A stretch of DNA of 11,571 nt, taken from positions 1 to 11,571 of the forward strand of contig CAIKNB010000049.1 in assembly GCA_903828685.1 (NCBI GenBank). Direction: 5' to 3'. The stretch comes from Candidatus Uhrbacteria bacterium. GTDB taxonomy: Bacteria; Patescibacteriota; Patescibacteriia; 2-12-FULL-60-25. Below the pieces are notes generated by a model that worked only from the letters and a program-made list of their open reading frames with translations, had not been told where the DNA came from and made no database searches. Numbering within the stretch: the first letter of the stretch is position 1; every line of letters starts with the position of its first letter. Below are positions 1-5,922 of this stretch, piece by piece. A program made the position numbers and the translations under genes.

Positions 1-1236
1 ATGCTGGCCACCAAACTCATCAAGGTCAATGTGCCGGAGCTGGATGTGGAACATACCATCGAGGTGCTCATGGCGCGTTCCGGCCCCATCGAATACCAGA
101 ACAAAGTTTTCTTCGCTTATGCGGCTTTGCAGAAAGCTGCTGACTTGGCCGATAAGTTCATCCATGAAAAAGCCGCGCCCGAAAAAGCACTTGAAGTGAT
201 TCGCGAAGCTGCGGTGTTGGCGCGCAAGGCGCGCGGCGAACGCACTTTTGTCACGGCTGACGACGTGGCTCAGGTCATCCATGCCAAAACTTCCATCCCA
301 GTGGAGAGCATGACTAAGACCGAAGCCGACAAGGTTTTGAATCTCGAAGCTAATCTGCATAAGCGCGTCATCGGCCAGGAAGAAGCGGTCAAAGCTGTGG
401 CACAAGCGCTCAAGCGCGCGCGGGCGCAACTGCGTGAAGGCAAGCGGCCCATCGCTAACTTTCTGTTCTTGGGACCGACCGGCGTGGGCAAGACTGAACT
501 TTCCAAAGCTTTGGCTGCTGAATATTTCGGCAAGGAAGAAGCTATGGTGCGTTTGGACATGTCTGAGTACCAGGATAAAGCCAGCGTGCCGCGTATGATT
601 GGCGCAGCCGGCGACGAACGCGGCGGTTTGCTTACCGAAGCCGTGCGTCACAATCCTTACACCATCTTGCTCTTGGATGAATTAGAAAAAGCGCATCCCG
701 ATATTTTGACGCTCTTCCTGCAGGTCATGGACGACGGCCGCCTGACTGATGGCGTGGGGCGCACCGTGGATTTTACCAACGTCATGCTTATTGCAACTTC
801 AAATGCCGGAACGCCTTTCATCCAAGCTGAGGTGAGCAAAGGCACGCCGCTGGAGCAGATCAGGCGCGGTTTGCTGGAACAAGAGCTTAAAGGCATCTTC
901 CGTCCGGAATTCCTCAACCGTTTTGATGGCGTAATCGTGTTCAAGCCGCTGACCATGGATGACGTGACGCAAATCGCCTGGCTCATGGTGAACGGCATCT
1001 CCAAGCGTTTGCTTGAACGCGGCATAACGTTCCGCGCCGATGATGCGGCTGTCGAGGAATTGGCGCAACAAGGATTCGATCCGATGTATGGCGCGAGGCC
1101 TTTGCGCCGCGTGATCCAGGAAAAAGTTGATGATGCTTTGGCTGACGTCTTGTTGCGCGGTGAAGTTGGACGCAAAGATACGGTCGTGTTAGAAGTCGGA
1201 GGTAAGCTGCGCATCGAAAAAGCGCCGGCGCTGTGA
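1..1236 (+). CDS. Clp/Hsp100 AAA+ ATPase (ClpA/B/C type), 5'-truncated by window edge
   Basis: This is an ATP-driven protein unfoldase or disaggregase subunit; the family forms cytoplasmic hexamers. The frame is open to base 1, and the first residues already lie in the small domain of AAA module 1, so the first ATG is probably internal and the N-domain and most of D1 lie upstream. The complete second module shows IGQEEAV (124-130), Walker A GPTGVGKT (158-165), Walker B LLLDE (D226, E227), sensor-1 N268, arginine finger R307 in FLNRFD, and sensor-2 R366 in GARPLRR. There is no coiled-coil middle domain between the two modules, which is like ClpA and unlike ClpB. Oddities: the D2 pore loop, normally PPGYVGY, is replaced by a shorter segment without aromatics (200-209), and no ClpP-docking [IVL]GF/IGL loop follows sensor 1. 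The membership is certain; the subfamily is not. The next gene starts 4 nt after the stop, so they are probably co-transcribed. Confidence 0.93.
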   Translation: MLATKLIKVNVPELDVEHTIEVLMARSGPIEYQNKVFFAYAALQKAADLADKFIHEKAAPEKALEVIREAAVLARKARGERTFVTADDVAQVIHAKTSIPVESMTKTEADKVLNLEANLHKRVIGQEEAVKAVAQALKRARAQLREGKRPIANFLFLGPTGVGKTELSKALAAEYFGKEEAMVRLDMSEYQDKASVPRMIGAAGDERGGLLTEAVRHNPYTILLLDELEKAHPDILTLFLQVMDDGRLTDGVGRTVDFTNVMLIATSNAGTPFIQAEVSKGTPLEQIRRGLLEQELKGIFRPEFLNRFDGVIVFKPLTMDDVTQIAWLMVNGISKRLLERGITFRADDAAVEELAQQGFDPMYGARPLRRVIQEKVDDALADVLLRGEVGRKDTVVLEVGGKLRIEKAPAL

Positions 1237-1240
1237 GTTT

Positions 1241-2332
1241 ATGGTCCGGATGACATCCATTGAGTTGACCCTGGGAGCAGCGGCCTTGGCCGCTGTTTTG
1301 TCGTGGTTATTGGCTTTTGCCACGCGGCAGCTGGCGTTCAGGCATGGCGCTTTGAGCTATCCGGGCGGACGGCGGCAGCATGAAAAGCCCATGCCGCAAT
1401 GGGGCGGCCTTGGAATCTTTCTGGCTATCGTGGCGCTGGTCGGCTCTGCAGACGGTTTGGGCCTGCTCACGCAAGCCAATCTTCAGCCGCTGCAAATCAC
1501 GGGTTTCTTGGTCGGTCTCCTTATCCTGCTCATCGGCGGCTTGTTGGATGACGTGAAGCAGCTCAAAGCCGGCGTGCAGATCATCTTTCCCATATTGGCT
1601 GCGCTTGCGGTTATCATGAGCGGCACCGGCATCGTGCAGATTACGCACCCGCTGGCCAAAGGCGGTTGGTCGCTGGTGTGGTGGAGCGGGGAGTTCACGG
1701 CTTGGCATTGGCGTCTGTCGTTGCCGTCCGACTTGCTGACTTTTGCCTGGATATTGATCGCGACTTACACCACCAAGATTTTGGACGGCTTGGACGGCTT
1801 GGTCGCCGGTTTGGCCGTGATCGGTTCTGGTTTGGTGGCCGCGCTTTCTTCATCCGTAGCGTATTTCCAACCCGCAGTGGCTTTGCTTTCCGGCATCGTG
1901 GGCGGTTCATTCCTCGGATTTTTGCCGCACAACAAATTTCCGGCGCGCCAATACTTGGGCGAGGCCGGTTCGCTCATGGCCGGTTTCACTCTGGGCGTGC
2001 TAGCCATCCTCTCCAGCGCCAAGATCGCGATTGCATTGGCCGTGCTCGCCATTCCGATTTCCGATCTCATCCTCGTGGTCTTGGGCCGCATTCGGCGCCA
2101 TGTGCCGTGGTACAAGGGAGACAACACGCATCTGCATTTTCGTTTGCTCCAGGCAGGCGTATCGCATAACGCGGCGGTTTTGCTTTTGTGGGGCGTATCG
2201 CTAACGGCCGGCATCTTGGCGTTGAGTTTGCAGACGCGCGGCAAGATTTTTTTGGTCGTGACTTTGATCGTGCTGGCTGCGCTGGGTTCTTTTGCGGCTG
2301 ACGTAAAAGCCAAACGGCGCAAACCGCAATGA
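1241..2332 (+). CDS. WecA/TagO/MraY-superfamily polyprenyl-phosphate sugar-1-phosphate transferase
   Basis: This is an integral membrane protein of 363 aa, predicted to move a sugar-1-phosphate from a UDP-sugar to undecaprenyl (polyprenyl) phosphate, the first membrane step in making cell-wall or surface glycans. It is strongly hydrophobic throughout, with about ten to eleven membrane segments. Family motifs are in order: the DD pair in GGLLDDVKQL (D103, D104), LDGLDGL with D182 and D185, a cytosolic loop PWYKGDNTHLHFRLL with H297 and H299 (the HxHH-type motif), and a basic C-terminal tail. The Asn usually found three residues before the DG motif is Lys here (K179). WecA/TagO-like is favoured over MraY because of the HLHF loop, but the sugar cannot be read from the sequence. 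The ATG lies 4 nt after the Clp gene; no Shine-Dalgarno is visible. A second ATG three codons in is an alternative start. Confidence 0.9.
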   Translation: MVRMTSIELTLGAAALAAVLSWLLAFATRQLAFRHGALSYPGGRRQHEKPMPQWGGLGIFLAIVALVGSADGLGLLTQANLQPLQITGFLVGLLILLIGGLLDDVKQLKAGVQIIFPILAALAVIMSGTGIVQITHPLAKGGWSLVWWSGEFTAWHWRLSLPSDLLTFAWILIATYTTKILDGLDGLVAGLAVIGSGLVAALSSSVAYFQPAVALLSGIVGGSFLGFLPHNKFPARQYLGEAGSLMAGFTLGVLAILSSAKIAIALAVLAIPISDLILVVLGRIRRHVPWYKGDNTHLHFRLLQAGVSHNAAVLLLWGVSLTAGILALSLQTRGKIFLVVTLIVLAALGSFAADVKAKRRKPQ

Positions 2333-2775
2333 AGAAAATCTATTTTGTCGCTGCGGTTTGCGGCGTGCTGCTTGTCGCGGCCTGTGCCGTCCTGATCCAA
2401 CCCAAGTCGCAAGCTGCGCAGACTTTTTCCGTCAACGGTCATGTTATCAAACTCGAGATAGCGCGAACCCCGGTTGAATTGGCGCTGGGCTTGGGCGATC
2501 GCGCATTTTTGGATCAGGATGCGGGCATGTTGTTTGTCATGCCGCTCCGCGCCAGGCACACGTTTTGGATGAAGGACATGAGATTCCCGCTCGATATCAT
2601 TTGGCTGGATGAGGATAAAATCGTGGACATGGTGACGCTGCAAGCGCCGACGTCTTCCGATTTTGTTCCCATTTATACTCCGCAGCTTCCGGCGAACCGC
2701 GTATTGGAGCTCAACGCGGGCGAGGCGCAAAAACTCGGACTGCAATCCGGCACACAACTCCAATTGCCGGAATAA
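2329..2775 (+). CDS. DUF192 family exported protein, possible lipoprotein
   Basis: This 148-aa protein belongs to DUF192, a family of small secreted or periplasmic-type proteins of unknown molecular function. The N-terminus has lysines at 2-3, a hydrophobic stretch at 4-22 and a possible lipobox VAAC with Cys19, so it may be a lipoprotein; an uncleaved anchor is the alternative. Family motifs follow: ARTPVELALGLGDR (45-58), GMLFVM (66-71), FWMKDMRFPLDIIWLD (79-94), and NRVLELNAGEA (123-133). The start codon overlaps the stop of the glycosyltransferase by ATGA, implying translational coupling, and it is the last gene of the Clp-transferase-DUF192 run. The neighbourhood suggests an envelope location but gives no specific role. 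Confidence 0.9.
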   Translation: MKKIYFVAAVCGVLLVAACAVLIQPKSQAAQTFSVNGHVIKLEIARTPVELALGLGDRAFLDQDAGMLFVMPLRARHTFWMKDMRFPLDIIWLDEDKIVDMVTLQAPTSSDFVPIYTPQLPANRVLELNAGEAQKLGLQSGTQLQLPE

Positions 2776-2785
2776 CGGCAAATTC

Positions 2786-2804
2786 CGCGTCAGGCATTGA
2801 CGCG
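2786..2804. repeat. Perfect inverted repeat 1 upstream of the receiver gene
   Basis: Arms CGCGTCA and TGACGCG (7 bp) flank a 5-nt loop. The right arm overlaps a -35-like TTGACG. It could be an operator, or a stem at the end of the upstream transcript; no T-run follows it. Confidence 0.6.
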
Positions 2805-2825
2805 AAGCCCTGTTTCGACTAAGGT
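2797..2825 (+). promoter_or_regulatory. Candidate promoter of the receiver gene
   Basis: TTGACG (2797-2802) is followed after 17 nt by TAAGGT (2820-2825), a weak -10 with 3 of 6 consensus matches. It lies 30 nt upstream of the ATG and leaves a short leader that carries a Shine-Dalgarno. Both elements are overlapped by palindromes, which would suit a regulated promoter. This is pattern matching only. Confidence 0.35.
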
Positions 2826-2830
2826 CGAAA
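2813..2830. repeat. Perfect inverted repeat 2 upstream of the receiver gene
   Basis: Arms TTTCGAC and GTCGAAA (7 bp) flank a 4-nt loop, 8 nt downstream of the first palindrome. The sequence of the arms differs from repeat 1. The stem covers the candidate -10 box; the following AGTCCTTTTC is only a weak terminator tail. Confidence 0.6.
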
Positions 2831-2843
2831 AGTCCTTTTCATT

Positions 2844-2847
2844 GGAG
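2844..2847 (+). promoter_or_regulatory. Shine-Dalgarno GGAG of the receiver gene
   Basis: GGAG lies 8 nt before the ATG at 2856 and supports that start. It is worth noting because most other genes in the window have no such site. Confidence 0.6.
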
Positions 2848-2855
2848 AATAGACC

Positions 2856-3263
2856 ATGGCAAGAATACTTTTCGCCGACGACAAAATCGCGATCCTCGAT
2901 GCGCTAGTCGATCTGCTGAAGGAAAACGGCCACGAGGTGCGGACTGCTCCAGATGCCGTGAAATTTTTCAGCCATATCCAGGAGTCAGGGGAATTCGACC
3001 TATTGATCTTGGATTATAGTTTTGGCCGCGGCAACCCCACGGGAGTGGAATTGCTGGCCACGCTGCGCAAACAAGAGACGCGACGCGGCAAAACCACGCC
3101 GGCCATCATCTTTTCCTGCGAGAGCGCCGATGTCATCGGTGCCGAATGCCGCATGTGCGGCATCAACGAAAACGTCGTGATTTGCGACAAAGACATCAGA
3201 TCGCTCTTGGCGTGCGTAGACAGGCTGGTGTCCGGGACAAGATGGGAGGGCAAACACGACTAG
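2856..3263 (+). CDS. Stand-alone response-regulator receiver domain protein
   Basis: This 135-aa protein is a single receiver (REC) domain, a CheY-like phospho-switch normally charged by a histidine kinase. The acidic pair is D8-D9 in FADDK, the phospho-acceptor is D53 in LLILDYSFG, the Ser/Thr switch is S87 in IIFSCES, and the conserved Lys is K112 in VICDKD. The proline that normally follows this Lys is absent, so the beta5-alpha5 region is divergent. There is no output domain and no kinase in the window, so partner and target are unknown. The gene has its own Shine-Dalgarno, is preceded by two palindromes and ends before a terminator at 3380, so it is probably transcribed alone. The fold assignment is confident; the signalling role is inferred. 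Confidence 0.85.
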   Translation: MARILFADDKIAILDALVDLLKENGHEVRTAPDAVKFFSHIQESGEFDLLILDYSFGRGNPTGVELLATLRKQETRRGKTTPAIIFSCESADVIGAECRMCGINENVVICDKDIRSLLACVDRLVSGTRWEGKHD

Positions 3264-3295
3264 GATTCTGCCTTCTGGCACCATGTCCACCAACG

Positions 3296-3312
3296 AGCGC
3301 GATAATCGCGCT
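3296..3312. repeat. Perfect hairpin in the receiver gene 3' region
   Basis: Arms AGCGCGA and TCGCGCT (7 bp) close a TAA triloop. It sits in the 116-nt stretch between the receiver stop and its terminator, which has no convincing coding frame. It may stabilise the 3' end or belong to a small RNA. Confidence 0.5.
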
Positions 3313-3379
3313 GACCCTGAACATATGGCGGCAATCGGCCGACTCTGCGTGGTCTAAACTGACGCTACTTCGTGATTAA

Positions 3380-3410
3380 GCCGGTCCTAACAAGACCGGC
3401 CTTATTTTAT
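3380..3410 (+). terminator. Rho-independent terminator after the receiver gene
   Basis: A 7-bp stem, GCCGGTC with GACCGGC, and a 7-nt loop are followed by CTTATTTTAT. It separates the receiver transcript from rplU, whose promoter begins 12 nt further on. Confidence 0.75.
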
Positions 3411-3422
3411 CCGGCGCAGGTG

Positions 3423-3449
3423 TTGACAAAGCTGGGGCATTAAGATAAT
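3423..3449 (+). promoter_or_regulatory. Promoter of rplU, near-leaderless
   Basis: A consensus -35 TTGACA (3423-3428) and a -10 GATAAT (3444-3449) are separated by 15 nt, slightly short. The ATG follows only 11 nt after the -10, so the mRNA would begin within about five bases of the start codon. No Shine-Dalgarno is present. Confidence 0.6.
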
Positions 3450-3460
3450 CTCTCGTCACT

Positions 3461-3769
3461 ATGTTTGCAGTCATCAAGACCGGTGGAAAGCAGTATGTCG
3501 TCAAGGAAGGCGATGTATTGGATGTGGAAAAGCTTGAAGTCGAAGCGGGTAAGACCGTGGAATTCGAGGCGCTTCTGCTTTCGGATGAGGAAGGCAACGA
3601 CGTCAAACTCGGCACGCCTGCACTGACTTCCAAAGTCAAAGCCGAAGTGGTTTTGCAGGGCCGCGCCAAGAAGGTAGAAGTCGTGAAGTACAAGGCCAAG
3701 TCCAAGTACCGCCGCCGCGTCGGCCACCGCCAACCTTTCACCAAAGTCAAAATCACGAAACTCGCGTAA
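3461..3769 (+). CDS. rplU: 50S ribosomal protein L21
   Basis: Ribosomal protein L21 binds 23S rRNA in the large subunit. The protein is 102 aa, the usual length, starts with the family N-terminus MFAVIKTGGKQYVV, and carries the C-terminal signature KYRRRVGHRQPFTKVKI. The start follows from this N-terminus. The gene is monocistronic here, with its own promoter and a terminator directly at the stop codon. The common partner rpmA (L27), which usually follows rplU, is not next to it. Confidence 0.98.
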   Translation: MFAVIKTGGKQYVVKEGDVLDVEKLEVEAGKTVEFEALLLSDEEGNDVKLGTPALTSKVKAEVVLQGRAKKVEVVKYKAKSKYRRRVGHRQPFTKVKITKLA

Positions 3770-3790
3770 CCCGCGAGTTTTGGTTTTTAG
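3758..3790 (+). terminator. rplU terminator with the stop codon in its loop
   Basis: A perfect 9-bp stem pairs AAACTCGCG (the last codons of rplU) with CGCGAGTTT. The loop TAACC contains the TAA stop, and TGGTTTTTAG follows. A ribosome terminating here would cover the left arm. Confidence 0.8.
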
Positions 3791-3795
3791 CGGAC

Positions 3796-3824
3796 TTGCG
3801 GCGCGGCGCATCTGATGGGAGAAT
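3796..3824 (+). promoter_or_regulatory. Candidate promoter of the dikinase pair
   Basis: TTGCGG (3796-3801) and GAGAAT (3819-3824) are separated by 17 nt. The ATG comes 9 nt after the -10, again implying a nearly leaderless mRNA; no Shine-Dalgarno is seen. The -35 match is weak. Confidence 0.45.
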
Positions 3825-3833
3825 GCTTGCGTT

Positions 3834-4772
3834 ATGGCCAATATCCAAAGCTTTGAGCAGCTGGCAAAAACCGATACGGGCAGCGCCGGAGGCAAGGGCG
3901 CATCTTTAGGCGAGATGACGCAAGCTGGTATTCCGGTGCCGCCGGGTTTTGTGGTTTTGGCTTCGGCTTTCGATATGTTCCTGGCCGAGACGGATTTGGC
4001 GCAAGAAGTCGCGGCACAGCTCGATAAGGTCAACTATGACGACGTCTCGTCAGTCGAGAGAGCTTCTCGCGTCATCCATGATTTGATCCATGACGCCAAG
4101 TTCCCGTCAGACATCGAAGAAGAGATCAAAAAAGCATTCAAAAATCTTGGCGCAGAGTTCGTGGCCGTTCGGTCATCAGCCACGGCCGAGGATTCGTCGG
4201 TCGCGAGCTGGGCCGGGGAGCTGGAAAGCTATCTCAACACCACCGAGGCCACGTTGCTCGACAACGTCAAAAAATGCTGGGCCTCACTCTTCACGCCGAG
4301 AGCGATTGTCTATCGTAACGAAAAGGGGATGCTGGATACGCATGTGTCCGTGGCTGTCGTGATCCAAAAGATGGTGCAGTCAGAAGTCGCGGGCATTACG
4401 TTCACGGTCCATCCGGTCACCAAAGACATCAATCAAATGATTATCGAAGCGTGTTGGGGCTTGGGCGAATTTATCGTGGGCGGCCGCGTGACGCCGGATT
4501 CGTACGTCGTGGGTAAGCGTGACGGCACACTCATCGACGTCAATGTTTCGGAACAGGATAAGATGCTCGCGCGCGGATCGTCGGGCAATGACGATATTGA
4601 AGTCTTGGCGGAAAAGAAAGCCACACAAAAACTCACCAGCGCTCAAATCAAAGAGCTCGGCGACATCTGCATCGCGATCGAAAAGCATTACGGCTTTCCG
4701 TGCGATATCGAGTGGGCCATGGAAGGTGGGAAGTTTTTCATCGTTCAATCAAGACCGATAACCACGTTATGA
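3834..4772 (+). CDS. PEP synthase/PPDK-type ATP-grasp protein (ATP-binding half of a split dikinase)
   Basis: This 312-aa protein is a complete N-terminal nucleotide-binding domain of the PEP-synthase/PPDK/rifampin-phosphotransferase family. In that family the domain uses ATP to phosphorylate a histidine on a swivel domain. Visible motifs: [10 protein letters not shown] (19-28, K21), [17 protein letters not shown] (111-120, R113), [28 protein letters not shown] (204-212), VTPDSYV and the C-terminal DIEWAMEGG and VQSRP (E293, Q305, R307). The protein stops exactly where the domain ends in larger homologues. The stop overlaps the next ATG by ATGA; the next protein carries the phospho-histidine, so the two probably act as one enzyme. 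A fusion broken by an indel is the alternative, but the clean domain boundary argues for a true split. The substrate is unknown. Confidence 0.9.
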   Translation: MANIQSFEQLAKTDTGSAGGKGASLGEMTQAGIPVPPGFVVLASAFDMFLAETDLAQEVAAQLDKVNYDDVSSVERASRVIHDLIHDAKFPSDIEEEIKKAFKNLGAEFVAVRSSATAEDSSVASWAGELESYLNTTEATLLDNVKKCWASLFTPRAIVYRNEKGMLDTHVSVAVVIQKMVQSEVAGITFTVHPVTKDINQMIIEACWGLGEFIVGGRVTPDSYVVGKRDGTLIDVNVSEQDKMLARGSSGNDDIEVLAEKKATQKLTSAQIKELGDICIAIEKHYGFPCDIEWAMEGGKFFIVQSRPITTL

Positions 4773-5914
4773 TCTCTCCAGGACTTTTTGCTTACATCAA
4801 ATCGCAAAAGTGGTTCTTCGGCGTGCGTGCAGATGCATCGCTGTTGTTTTATTCGTCCAAGCAAGACGGTGTGCGTAAATACGTCAAAGGCATGCAGGGC
4901 ATAGATTGGGCCGAGACCATGCTCGTGCCCGTGGATGGCCAGCCGGTTCGCGCCATCAATGTTGAACAGGCCAAAGCGTTCCACGAAGTCAGTCGCAAAA
5001 AAGTTTTGGAGAATCCGCAAATCCTAGCAGACCGCATCAAAGAAAACGATGCATTGTGGTTGCGCATCGCGCGCGAGTGCGAGGCTCTGGATCAGGCTGT
5101 GAAAGCTGGTGATGAAACTGCTGCCTGCCAAGCCTTCAAGACAGTCGCTGAATCATATGCGCTCCACGGCGTACACTTCATCACAATTTTTTCACTGGGT
5201 TTGAAGTTGACTGAAGCCGCGAAAACCTCGGAATCAGAAGGGCCTTTGGCTTTGCATGACCGTTGGCGCAATGAAGTTGCGCTCAAGGAAGAATTAATGG
5301 GGGAGTGCTGGTACGACTTTTTAGTTTACATGGCGCAGCGGCGCGAGGTTGCATCAACTGCTTTGGATCTGATGCGTTTTCTTTCGTTATCCGAAGTCTT
5401 TGCTTGGTTGGATGGACAGGCACTGGATGCGGATGCGCTAGTCAGCTCGCGCATGCAACAAGGTTTTGTGTATCTTGATTTGCATGAGGAGCGCGGCGTG
5501 ATTGATGACGCAGCTTTCATCGCTCAAATCAGCGCGCGATTCGCAGCGCAGGACGCAATGTCTGACGACAGCGCAGAGCTCAAAGGCCAGACTGCGTTTT
5601 CGAACGGCGCGGTCGTCACAGGTAAGGTTGCGGTCATCAAAGCAAAAGAAGAACTCGCAGAAAAAGCTAAAGATATCACAGGCAATATCTTGGTTGCCGT
5701 GCAGACCACGCCGCATTACATACCGTATCTCAAAGGCGTGAAAGCTATTGTCACAGACGAAGGCGGAATCACTTGTCACGCAGCCATAGTCTCGCGCGAG
5801 ATGCAAATCCCGTGCGTAGTGGGAACCAAAAATGCGACAAAAATATTGAAAGACGGAGACGAAGTAGAAGTTGATGCCGAAAACGGCATAGTCAGACTGC
5901 TGATAAGCGTCTGA
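4769..5914 (+). CDS. Dikinase partner: helical middle region plus PEP-utilizer phospho-His swivel domain
   Basis: The 381-aa protein starts at the ATG overlapping the upstream stop (ATGA); extending the frame further upstream gives only out-of-frame sequence from the previous gene. Residues about 1-265 form a largely helical region with no family I can name, including [19 protein letters not shown] near the start. Residues about 280-381 are the PEP-utilizing enzyme mobile (swivel) domain, with [17 protein letters not shown] (328-344), catalytic H337, and [10 protein letters not shown]. The PEP/pyruvate-binding TIM barrel that follows the swivel in PEP synthase is absent. Domain order across the two genes (ATP-grasp, unknown middle, swivel His) matches rifampin phosphotransferase, in which the middle domain binds the acceptor. 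I infer a two-subunit phosphotransferase with an unidentified acceptor; actual rifampin activity is not shown. Confidence 0.87.
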   Translation: MISPGLFAYIKSQKWFFGVRADASLLFYSSKQDGVRKYVKGMQGIDWAETMLVPVDGQPVRAINVEQAKAFHEVSRKKVLENPQILADRIKENDALWLRIARECEALDQAVKAGDETAACQAFKTVAESYALHGVHFITIFSLGLKLTEAAKTSESEGPLALHDRWRNEVALKEELMGECWYDFLVYMAQRREVASTALDLMRFLSLSEVFAWLDGQALDADALVSSRMQQGFVYLDLHEERGVIDDAAFIAQISARFAAQDAMSDDSAELKGQTAFSNGAVVTGKVAVIKAKEELAEKAKDITGNILVAVQTTPHYIPYLKGVKAIVTDEGGITCHAAIVSREMQIPCVVGTKNATKILKDGDEVEVDAENGIVRLLISV

Positions 5915-5922
5915 TTACGCTT
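5905..5922. repeat. Small inverted repeat spanning two convergent stop codons
   Basis: AAGCG and CGCTT surround an 8-nt loop that contains both the TGA of the dikinase partner gene (+) and the TAA of recR (-), which abut with no gap. The 5-bp stem is weak and could be chance; no T-run is present on either strand. Confidence 0.3.

Noticed and set aside
1666-2169. Plus-strand open frame of 167 codons inside the transferase gene
   Set aside because: It is an out-of-frame shadow of the transferase with a low-complexity Arg/Phe/Gly-rich translation.
1765-2781. Long minus-strand open frame (338 codons) antisense to the transferase and DUF192 genes
   Set aside because: It lies wholly opposite two well-supported genes, its translation is rich in Arg/Ser/Lys with no recognisable domain, and it is explained by the codon bias of the plus strand.
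3440-4033. Minus-strand open frame of 197 codons opposite rplU and the ATP-grasp gene
   Set aside because: It runs through the rplU gene and two regulatory regions in antisense; no domain is visible.
4700-4768. Longer 5' extension of the dikinase partner protein
   Set aside because: The extra residues are out-of-frame sequence of the ATP-grasp gene; the ATGA overlap start fits better.
4760-4775. Programmed frameshift joining the two dikinase genes
   Set aside because: No slippery heptamer or downstream structure is evident; a clean ATGA coupling at a domain boundary explains it better.
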